The notes under the pieces are model-generated. The model was given only the letters and a program-made list of their open reading frames with translations, was not told the origin of the DNA and made no database searches. From Trametopsis cervina (lineage: Eukaryota > Basidiomycota > Agaricomycetes > Polyporales > Irpicaceae), in assembly GCA_022385755.1 (NCBI GenBank), contig MU278361.1, forward strand, positions 349,186 to 413,185: a DNA stretch of 64,000 bases, in the 5' to 3' direction. Position numbers and translations under genes: made by a program. Below, piece by piece: positions 47,628 through 57,430 of the stretch (position 1 is the first letter of the stretch; each line of letters begins with the position of its first letter).

Positions 47628-49815
47628 TCAGCACCCTCGAGGGACCGTGAAGTCGTCCTGGAAGTTGGCAGCTTTGGAGCCAAGGCCCCGACTGGCAAAT
47701 GTCCGCCATAACGTGCAGCGGTTTGCGCCGAGGTATCGATTTACATCGGCTTGTATCCATGCATCTCGTGCGTTCACGAATGTTGGATTGCACGGCTGAA
47801 GCGGAAGGGAATCAATGAAGAGGTGCATGAACACGACGTTGCCCGCAGTGGAACTGTCAAGATCTCAACATCCTGGCGCTATGCAGTGATCAAAGTCACT
47901 TACGAAGGGGTTGTGCGTGCGTCCGGAGCGAAGCCGTGAGCATTCACAAGTCCAGCGTGGACGTTATGCAGAATATTAGCCCATACTTCCCCGATGTCGT
48001 GCACCTCGTTGAGCGATGCAACGTTCGAGTATCGGAGAGGGTTGGTAGAGTTGTTGGTTGAATAAGGACGTGTTCGAAGACCGGCCGTGTTGTTCGTAAC
48101 GTAAGGCCCGACTACAAAGTCAGAGATATTTGCAGAACTCTGGCGGACCCAACTGGCGGAATATCAGAAAAGTACAGCTTAAGAAATACAAGAAACTTAC
48201 TCTGCCATCGCATCCGACCAGCCTTCGCCCAGTCCGCCCGACTCAAGTGATTGAAGACACGAAGCCGTACCACCGCCAGTCAAGCGATTGGTTATCCCAT
48301 GAGTGGTCTAGACCCACGAATCAACTACAGAAAAGAGACAGCGATGCAAAATATTACCTCATGCACAAGGATATCATTCTCCAGAGCACCGTCTCTCCTT
48401 GGAGTCGCGAAGTCCCAAACATACATGCGCAATTGTCCGTTAATCCCGTCCGCCATAGTCGCGAAGAAGGCGTTGTCCGTGCCAGGCATCATCTGAACAG
48501 ACGCAGTAATGCGGTCGTTCCCTTTCCCGCCTCTGTTGAAGTTATCCGTCTGGAAGTTGAACGCAGATTCAGTGAATCCGTATCGGTACGCGAAGTCATG
48601 GACAGTGTTGACGATGTAGAATGCATTCACGCGTGCAGCGTCTAGGTTGACTTGAACAGTGGGATCCTGGGTAGGATCCTGCGTGTATAAAAATTGCAGA
48701 TTGTTTGAGGATTGAAAAGAGGGCTCTGATTGAACGCTGTGAAAGGAAATGACGTTATTGCCACTAGAGGAGGGTGAGCATCTGGACGTGATGGTATAAA
48801 AGGCGGTGTACATACGCGGTGGAGTTGGAGATGATTTTGCCGTCGTTGTGCCAGCCTAATGGCGACGCTGCAGAGTCCCACGGATCCGTGAGGTCCTCGA
48901 ATCCTTCTGTCAGAAGTTCCTTCTCAATTGGCAGGACGCGGTACTATGAGCAAAATGTCAGGCCAGAAGCTTGCGGTTTGAAGGTGCATAGCGTACGGTA
49001 GCATGAGCCACGAAGTCAGTAACAGAAATTAGTTCGCCCGAATGCGCATCAACAAACGCTTCGTAGTAGGTGCCAACGGTCTCGTTTGTTACATGAAAGA
49101 CGTGTGTCAGTGCTAGTGATTGGCTGTCGCGCGCAACGTATTGCAAAGACGGAGCAGGATATGCTATATTGTCATATTTGCCGCCAAGATGTTGTTCGGC
49201 AATGAGAATTGCCTCATGGACTGGTATAGTAGGTTCGGCTGACGAGATCTTAGCTGTGCAAGTACCGGGGTCAGCATACGTCACCACCACATGATAACAG
49301 GAATAAAACAGACCGTTCCGAATAAAGGAGGATCCAAAGGCAATAACCTTGTTTTCCTTGTTGAAAGCGACGTTAGCAAACGCATTCGCTACCCGTATGC
49401 CGTTGATCTGTTGTTGGATGTAGGCATGACTGGCGCTTTCTCCTTTGAAGGCTGAATGAACACGGAGCGCGTCGGACTTGATATTGAGATGGGTCTGGAT
49501 AAACGCTGTGGCTGATTCATGAAGACTTGCATCTGCACGCTTTGACAAGGGATGATCCAAGCCTGACGCAAATGTCTGGAGGACAAAAATCAGTTCCTGC
49601 AGCATGCCTGTAAGGACACGAGTATCTATTACCTCGAATGAAGATGGAGGGTGGTATGATTCGATGACCAGCCCACGGGGAAGACACCGACTCCGGTGTG
49701 TGGTGTGTTTGTGAACGCTCCTAATGTTCAAGGGCAGACCGAAGACGAAATCAATATGCAGAGCTAAGCAGAGAACGAGGACGTTTCGGAGAAAAGAACG
49801 AATGTGGCGGGCCAT
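47628..49815 (-). CDS. Fungalysin, secreted M36 zinc metallopeptidase
   Basis: Fungalysins are extracellular zinc proteases made as preproenzymes. The start at 49813-49815 gives [20 protein letters not shown], a signal peptide. An FTP-type propeptide follows ([20 protein letters not shown], then [15 protein letters not shown]). The catalytic part has [57 protein letters not shown] and RMYVWDF. The zinc motif HETTH is split by the intron 48308-48357 (CATGAG | ACCACTCAT) and continues [20 protein letters not shown], then [13 protein letters not shown] with the third ligand Glu. The end covers [20 protein letters not shown] and DDFTVPRGC* (stop 47628-47630). All catalytic residues are present. 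It lies convergent with the RdRP gene. Extracellular protein digestion is the expected role. Confidence 0.93.
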
Positions 49816-50640
49816 GTCTTGCCCAATAGTATGTCAAGCAGTGAAGCGGGGTATTCCGAAGTAAGTGGAAGGCTGGTCCTCTCCTTCAACCTGCGCAGAG
49901 AGGAATACGAAGAGGAAGCCAAGAGTTTAGTAGTCGTCGTCGCTTCGCTTTTGTATGCATCCACTGCAGGTTGAGGAAGCACATGTCTCTGAGTCAATAT
50001 TATTCCAGGCAGGGACTAGTGTGGCGCCCTAACTGAGAACAATTGTATTCCCGGGCCTGAAAACAGAGGCGTCCCGTCACCACTTGATAGAATACATGTT
50101 CGGGGAACCATGTTGAAGGACTTCCGGGCTAGCCTAAGTCTAAAACAAAAGGAATTGCTTGATTAGTATGCAAGCCATCAAGATGGTGGAAAATCTGACT
50201 ATGTTACCGAGCGTTGCGGACAACCGGTTGGGGTGTATTTCCATCTCGGGAACAAGGACGGAGGATGTACACGTTCATACGCGCTGGGCCTCATATTCCG
50301 CCTGCTAGCTACAGGTAGATAGAGATAATGATCATGTTATAGCAAAACGAAGAAGAGAGCACCTCTCTAGTGTCGAGCGAGCTGAGATGACACTTGCGTC
50401 GATGAATACAGAGCAAGTATTTCATGGTCACGGTGAACAATCAGCCTAACGCCACCAAGCGACCGGAACAATGGGAAATACCATGTTTGGGAAGGGGCGG
50501 GGCGCCCGTGAAACACACAGCGCTTCCTCGTCTATGATCGCATTCCACCGCCGCCACGAACCAATCTTTGTCCACCTCCACTTACCCATCTCTACCTTTT
50601 GCCTTCATTGGAAGATAACACTGGAGTAATACAGAATCTC
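49816..50640. other. Intergenic region
   Basis: About 825 bp between divergent genes, carrying the fungalysin and JTB-like promoters. No repeat or RNA gene is recognised. Confidence 0.45.
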
Positions 50641-51276
50641 ATGACTTCACTACGCCTGTGGCAGTTGTACGTCCGTACCATCCTCCGTCTTCTCTGTATT
50701 CTAAGAGCCACACAGCTTATTGTACCTTGTAGCCGTGTATACTCTCCTAGCATCGAGTCAAGAAACACCCTCGCTCCCCGAAACCCCACCCACACATAAT
50801 GACTCCCAGCTGATATGTGTCTCGTTTGGCACATGCGAGCCATGTCCGGAAGATGCAGTACGTGTGCCGTAGCCTATTGTTCCAACCGTCATCAGTGTTC
50901 ACGCATCCGTCTCCAGCTTAAAGAACCATTCTGTCAACCATTTGGGAACCGCAGACTGATGCACTGCGCCCCCGCCTCCTCAACGACGTTCCCCCAGTCG
51001 CACAGCCATCCTCCACATCCGCACACGCCCGCGTCCCCATCCTCGTTCCAGGGCGACGCACACGCAGGCGAAATACCCGCGTGGGAATCCTGTGGGCGGA
51101 TCGTCGAGAAGGAGCGGGCGGACTTTTATGAGTTTCTGGCGTGTAATGTTGGCATTGGGTTGGTGGCGGTTGGGCTGGTGTTGGTGCGGTCGAAGCAGTT
51201 ACAGGCGATGCAGGCGAGACAGTTGGCTGCGAGGATTGGGCTTACGAGGAGGGTTCCTGGTGGATGGGTCGGATGA
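50641..51276 (+). CDS. JTB-like cysteine-rich single-pass membrane protein, 175 aa
   Basis: Three exons (50641-50666, 50716-50857, 50917-51276) join in frame. A signal peptide or first hydrophobic segment (MTSLRLWQFLLYLVAVYTLL) is followed by a lumenal Cys-rich part: ICVSFGTCEPCPEDA and EPFCQPFGNRRLMHC. A His/Pro/Ser linker leads to IPAWESCGRIVEKERADFYE, then a transmembrane segment (NVGIGLVAVGLVLV) and a short basic tail (RSKQLQAMQARQLAARIGL). The C-x2-C, C-x2-x-G...C, SC-x(4-6)-E...F plus TM layout matches animal JTB proteins, which act at membranes and in mitosis; that comparison is from memory and is not a computed alignment. Two short introns, one only 26 nt after the ATG, would make the gene easy to miss. 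Confidence 0.6.
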
Positions 51277-51589
51277 AAGGGGAATGGGTTGATGTTGCTA
51301 TTGAGGTGGTAATTAGGAGTTCGACATTCCGGTGCGTCTTTCTCCTGCGTATATATAGATGCCATATTGATGGGTTGGCGTCCATCCAGACTTACCTTAT
51401 ATTGTATCAATAATCTCATACCGTTCAATTTTAATGGGAGTCTGGCTGAGGAAACGCGACCACGGCAGTCCTTTTGAGTTGCAACGGAGAGAAGGAAGTA
51501 GTAAAACAGACAGCAATATTATTCTGCCTAGCAGGATGGATAGTACAAGCGTGCAAACAACTCCGCATTCCTTGGCTACACTCTCCTCC
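51277..51589. other. Convergent intergenic region
   Basis: 313 bp between the JTB-like and SRP19 stops. Only 3' flanks are seen. Confidence 0.5.
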
Positions 51590-52752
51590 TCACTGTCGTA
51601 CACGCACCACCTTCCTCTTGCCCTTCCCGCCACCACCGCCCGGCGCACCCATAATGGGATCCGGTGCATTCATACCCGCCTTCACGGTATCAATCAAAAC
51701 CCCTGACACCAACGCAGGAGAGTACGGAGAGACACGGTTCGCGAGAGGGGGATGCGGCGCTGGAGGTGCAGGTAGACGCTTCGCGGCCGATGTCGCGGCG
51801 GGTGCTACGCTTGTACCTGATGATGCGCCCTTGCCGGCCGTCTTCGATGCAAGCTGCTTGCCCTTTGCTGGCGTTGAGGGTGCGACGGGTTCCACGGGGG
51901 CGTCGGGTACGTTTGCGCTGAAAGGAGGGCGGGGGACGTTCTCTGGCTTTACCATTTGTATTTGCATGGAGATCAGTTCTAGGAGCTCTTTTTCTGTGGT
52001 AGTGGGAGGCATGCAAGCACGACAGTGGAAGGCAGGCAAGTCAGCGGGTGCAGCGGGGAGAGACGACGGCGACAAAAGCGAGTGGTTTGGCAGTTTTACT
52101 CAGCGCATGCCGACAGATACGAGTAGATCACGCACTGTTCCTGATTCTAGGATTCACCAGCCTGCCGTCCTTCTTCAGCTGCACCCTGACACGTCCAGGG
52201 TTCTCCCAATCTCTGGGGTGGAACTTCTGCGCCTCGTGTAGCGTGCCAAAGCCGAGACGAGTCGCCGCTTCAGCCATATCTCTGCTCAACGGCCACCATA
52301 CCGCCTTTTCGCGGGGAATGCGTCGCTGGCCGGTGCCATACGCTCGCTTAGCATCGATGTATATGGGGTACACGCATATCCATCTACCCGAGCACAACGT
52401 GTTCTTGTCAGATAATCATCGTGCGACATGTGTGAGAGCGGCAGCAGGGGACGTACTTCTTGTACGGCGTGATGTCTGTTACTTGGTTTACGTGCGGCCA
52501 CGGTGTCCCTGCGTTGTCTCCTGGACGCATTCCGCCGCTTGCACTGACCGCGCCCGCCGCTGCTGCTGCTTCCCGGCTGAGCTGCGTCTTGGAGGGCGTC
52601 GCGGGCCCGGCGGAGCTCGAGTCGCCTTCATCATCTGATACAGCCTCGAGGATCGCGCCCTTCGTGCCCGTGTGCGGCAGAGACTTAGCAGGGAGAGGCA
52701 GGTCTGTGTCGTCGTCGAATTCATCCTCGATGACTGCTGTTCTGCGGGACAT
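51590..52752 (-). CDS. srp19: SRP19 / Sec65, signal recognition particle subunit, 315 aa
   Basis: SRP19 binds helices 6 and 8 of SRP RNA and allows SRP54 to assemble, in the nucleolus and cytosol. Three exons (52457-52752, 52136-52383, 51590-51993) join in frame. The N-terminal 99 residues are acidic and Ser/Ala-rich (MSRRTAVIEDEFDDDTDLPL). The core is WICVYPIYIDAKRAYGTGQR, RIPREKAVWWPLSRDMAEAA, LGFGTLHEAQKFHPRDWENP and GRVRVQLKKDGRLVNP, the conserved RNA-binding fold. It continues into NKKELLELISMQIQMV and a Pro/Ala-rich tail that ends with a Gly/Lys/Arg patch (GGGGGKGKRKVVRVRQ). It is longer than the human protein (144 aa) because of both extensions, as is usual in fungal Sec65. The identification is firm. 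Confidence 0.92.
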
Positions 52753-54991
52753 GGCGAGTGTGTTGCTGTGATATTGAGGATAATCGTGGATAAGTCGTTG
52801 TGCAGACTCAGCGCGGCGCCCCGGTTCAGTTCGGATCGGGAAGATGATTGCACATTTCACATTCGAACCGATCCCCTGCGCCCCCTCTCGATCGATGTCG
52901 ATCCCCAGAAGCGCTGGGGAGTCCGAGGCCAAAGCGTCGACGACCGTCTGTCTGCTCCTTCGTTCTGACCCTCATCTGCACGTTGTACTCGCGACCTGGT
53001 CATCGCGGCTTCTCTTCACTGCACCCTGTTTTCCCAAAGCTTGCTTGAGACGCCTGCACTGGCCTCACGACACGCCGAAGATGAGAACTTCAGGACGGCA
53101 GAAGTCGCGTGTCTTGAGCACGGACGGCAAGCTCAAGCTCTCGCGACTCCACGCCCATCAAACACACGGCAGACATAGGCCCCCTCGTGAATCACGCCCT
53201 CGTCGCTTATTTGTTATCGTCTCCACATCCGATGCTGACTTACGACCCCATTTGTGATGATTCGACGGCGGAGGTGCCGAGAGGATCGAGCTATATATAT
53301 GTGCATCGCAGAAGTTGAAAGACCACGATTCCGTTCATCCTCGAGTTTCTGACCGTGAGAGGTGAGTAGACAGACTGAGGCCTGCAGACTGCTGGCTTAC
53401 TTCGTGGTACGATCAGGGATGATCGTGCAGGCTGAGGCTGTCGATGGTCCGCTATGCGGCCTGTGCAGAGAAGGTCGGCTGATTAGACCTGTGGTCGGTC
53501 CAGACCTTTGCGCATGGGTCACTGACGCAGCGATGGGTGACACCGCAGCTGTGCATTGGCTAATATGCCATTTCCATGCCCTTGTGCGGATAGGTTGTAT
53601 AGCTTAGCAATGGCGCTTGCGAATAATCATTCGTGGGATGTAAACGCAGTGTACCGATTTGACGTTTCTGCGAAGCCTGAACTCGGGTAAGCTGCTCAGC
53701 GCACAGCGAACGTGCAAGGTATGTCATATTTCTGCTGTCCTGTATGTTTCCTGATCAGAGGTTTTGGCCTCGTTCTATAAAGGTGCGCATTCACTACTTT
53801 AGACCTTCATCATTGATTACTTTGTAGGATACAGCGAGAACTCGTGCTGTTTAATACTGCACGAGCTCCTATTGTATTCTCGGCACCCGGAGGAAGGTAA
53901 GTGCTATTACCTGGGTCAATCGTTTGACATTTCTATTGCACCGAAGCAGCCCACGCGCCGAATGTCCGTCTCTTCTTCGCCCGCTGTTCCGTTTCTACAT
54001 ACAGCAAAGACCGCGGCCGAACATTGTCCACAGACAGTCATGGCAATGTCCATCGAGTTCTCTGATCCCTGGAGACCACATCTCACACCACTCGCGGGAT
54101 CAACGCAGCTCATTTACGTACAACAAACGTCCTCCGCTCAAGCGCTGCCAGGTGTCGTCTATCATCGATATCCCCACACTGCCAAATTCCTCGATACAGT
54201 TGCGGGGCCTCGAAACCCGACGTTCACCCGGTGTATCCCATGCTACGCGGTGTCTGGTGTTGCGTAAGGTATGTCGCTTTTTACATTTTGTGAACTGTTC
54301 GGACCGAACTCATGTTCGCCTATTCTGGATTATAGACGTATCTAAGACACTCATCCCATTGGTTATGTTTAGGGGTCCCTTGGTTCACGACGATATCATG
54401 ACCACCTCAAGTCTGGAACCGGGATACTCGTCGGCAAGGCTGCGGATGTTGGGTTTGCTCCAGCAAGACCCGCATTCACTGTGGTCTACTGACTTCGCTG
54501 GGTACGCCTCTGGAACGTCACATTGATGTCAGTCAATAGGGAGTGAGCGATGATGCTCCCTGTGATGGTCTCTCGCAGCCTCGCACCGACCCGTGTACGG
54601 TCTCGTGTACGGTCTGCATGGTTCTAGGTACGAGCGCTGCACATTATTTGGCCGTGTTACTGTATTCAATCGTTAGCTTTCGGGAAGGGCCGGGAAGCCA
54701 AATCTCATCGCTTACGTGAGAAATTTCCTTTCGAGGCCTTGCCTTGGAGTTTTCGACTTGCTCGTCCTCAAATGGCAGCGATCGACTGGGCGGTGAATGT
54801 CTCCTATCCCTTCCTACAAGAGGATGCGGTTCGCTGTGCGTCTGGCCCTTCTACCTTACCCTCCCTTCTACTCTTACCCTCCCGCTACCTACGTTTTGCC
54901 CCCCGTGGCCTCGTCATTAGCCAGTACACGCTACATACCAACGAGCCTTTCGTGCTCATAGCAATAGATCATCGTCTTCCGTTAACCCAAA
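52753..54991. other. Long region without a supported gene
   Basis: About 2.2 kb. It contains a TATATATA run near 53290 and several splice-donor-like sites (for example GGTGAGTAG near 53362 and AAGGTAAGTG near 53897), plus open frames up to 200 codons that show no domain or composition I trust. Near 54590 there is a 12-bp tandem repeat of GTGTACGGTCTC. An unrecognised spliced or non-coding gene is possible. Confidence 0.35.
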
Positions 54992-57124
54992 ATGATCGTC
55001 AAAACCGCCAATCCCCTGCAGTCTGAGCCAGTTATCGTGCATGACAAGTTACACACGACCTTCACCGGTCTCGTTCACCCCATTTCAGACGAACGCGCTG
55101 CAGTGCACCAATACTTGGGCATCAAATACGCCTCAGTGCCAGCTCGCTTTAGGCAGTCGAGGCTGTTCACTACCTTCCCGCCCACGACGGACGCGACGCA
55201 CCATGGGTACGTGTTGTTCGAAGGACCATATCACCTGTGACGTCGATATTTACATGTTTCGGAAAAGCCCGATCTGCCCACAGGCTAAAATGTCCACGAA
55301 GGGATACGAGGAAGAGCTGTTTGACCTGACCGAGGATGTTGTCCCCCGACAAGCTCTCAAACAGAACGAGTTCGAGTGTCTGAATTTGAACATCACTTGC
55401 CCCTCTGATGTTCTCCCCGGCACTCGCCTTCCTGTGATGTTCTTCATTCATGGGTGAGTTCAATATCTATTGCCAAATCATATACCTAGCGCTCATTATA
55501 GTTTCATGTCGCTCAGAGGTGGAAGCCGCGGATCCGGCTCCAGTTGGTTGTACGATGGAGGCGCCTTCGTGCAGAAGAGTATCATGACGGGCAAACCAGT
55601 GGTTTTGGTCACAATCAAGTGAGTATATGCGGTCAAGACGTCAATGGGCGAATCTGATAGTCGGTCGTCTGTAGCTATCGCCTGGGTATGCTCGGTTTTG
55701 CTGCCAGCCCCGCTCTGCGTGAGGATAACCACCACGCTGGCGACGAAGGCGTCGGTAATTACGGGCTTCGCGACCAGCGTAAAGCCTTGGAGTGGGTATA
55801 TAGCTTCATCTCCGGATTCGGCGGCGATCCAGAGAACATCACTCTCTTCGGTTCAGCGTCTGGCGCCGCTGATATCCTGTGTCACTTGCACTCGTCTGCA
55901 AACGAAAAGCTTCCGCTTTTCAAGCGTGCCATCGTCCAAAGTGCCCTCATGGATGGGGATATCCCAAACGTCCACTCCGCAGGATGGCAATTCTCAAAAC
56001 TCATGTCGGCTCTGCAGGCTCACACTGTCGACGAGCTGCGCGCCGTTCCAGTTGAAAAGCTCGCGGCCTGTACACCTCACATACGAGCCGTCGACGACGG
56101 TGTCTTCTTCGCCCACGGCTGGCGCGACGCTCTCTGCCCGGAACCCCCAGAAGAGCCGTATCACTTCAAACGCCACGAAATCGTCCCAGAACTCGAGGCT
56201 ATTGCCCAGAAGCTCGGGACACGCCATCGCGGTCTGCCATCCCGGTCAAGATCACGCTCACGCACTCGCACACCCCAGCATCCGCACAGACACGAAAACC
56301 CTGCAAACCAGCAGCCGCTGATGATAGGCGACTGCGCCGCCGAGTCGCTCCTGTGGTCTCTCCCGGCTTCGCTCTGGAGCGGCCCAGGCGTCGTCCGACG
56401 AATCCGAGCCATCTGCCAATCGCTCTCCAAATCGTCGGCGCTGCTCCGCGCATACGATATCTCCTCTCACACCCCCATCGACGAGCTTCCCGACCGCGTC
56501 CTCGAACTGATAAACGACGCGCGATTCGCATGGCCGACCGAGATCGTGGCCTCACATGCGAAGGAAGCACGGGGCGGGCGGAACGTGTGGAGATACGTCT
56601 TCGACCAGGAGGGACCCTCGAAGGGCGTCCCACACCACGCCGTCGACCTGCTCTACCTCTTCGACAACGTCCCACTCACCGTCCCCGCATCCATCTCCCC
56701 TCCGAGCGTGTTCTCGCCCGGCATGTCGCCAATGCAGACCCCGCATCTCTCGCGCCCCGACACGCCCGAGATGTCGTTCGGGTCCGACACAGACTCGGAC
56801 GTCGACTTTGGGTTCGGGTTCAACGCGGCGGGTGAGGACGACGCGTGGGGCGTGCCGGTCGTGGACGAGTGGACGTACACGCGCGTGCGCGACACGGTGC
56901 AGGGCCGGTGGCTCGCGTTCGCGCACGGCGAGGCGCCGTGGTCGTCTGAGGAGAAGGTGTATGTGTTTGGGCCCGAGGGCGAGGTGGGCGAACGCTCGAT
57001 GAGCATCTTTGCGGGGAGGAGACGCGAGAGCGCGTGGAAGGAGGCGTTGGAGCCGCTTGGGATGCAGCTCATGCAGAAGGTCGGAATCGAGCTTTCAAAT
57101 GGGCCGTCTGCTGGCATGCGGTAG
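54992..57124 (+). CDS. Type-B carboxylesterase-fold protein with altered nucleophile, 650 aa
   Basis: Four exons (54992-55206, 55268-55453, 55517-55618, 55675-57124) join to 650 codons. The alpha/beta-hydrolase core shows YLGIKYASVPARFRQSRLF, the oxyanion loop FFIHGGGSRGSGSSW, VVLVTINYRLGMLGFAAS, GNYGLRDQRKALEWV and GGDPENITLFGSASGAAD. In the family the last segment is FGESAGG; here the G-x-S-x-G nucleophile position is Ala (G-S-A-S-G). The other triad residues appear kept: Glu in GDCAAESLLW and His in GVPHHAVDLLYLF. There is no signal peptide, so it is cytosolic. It may be a catalytically weak or dead pseudo-esterase, or it may use an adjacent Ser. It is convergent with a FunK1 kinase gene. 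An esterase scrap at 63957 resembles its nucleophile-elbow region. Confidence 0.88.
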
Positions 57125-57430
57125 CGTCTCCTTCCCCTCCGCTCCAGGGGTCGTACAACCCCGCTTTCCTCTTTTTTTTTGTTCATGCTTTGTCCTTGGG
57201 TTTGCTCTCGCATCTTTCTTTGCTTTGTTTAGGGATATATACAGTCTGCTCACTCGTACACTTCTTTAACTTTATGCTCTCACTCATAACTACACCGCGC
57301 CGCATCACCATGGAACACAATACCTCATATATCCATCCGCATATATATTTACATTCCTGCATCGCATACAAGTATCATACACAAGCCGTTGTAATCCTAG
57401 CCATATTGGAGTCGACATACAATGCACCCC
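57125..57430. other. Convergent intergenic region
   Basis: 306 bp between the esterase and FunK1 stops, T-rich just after the esterase stop (a run of T at 57172-57180). No other feature seen. Confidence 0.5.

Noticed and set aside
48680..48800. TATAAAA motifs at about 48686 and 48794 as promoters
   Set aside because: Both lie inside the fungalysin gene body and have no suitable start downstream.
56199..57002. Long Arg-rich open frames overlapping the end of the esterase on both strands
   Set aside because: They are GC-rich frame shadows of the esterase C-terminal exon.
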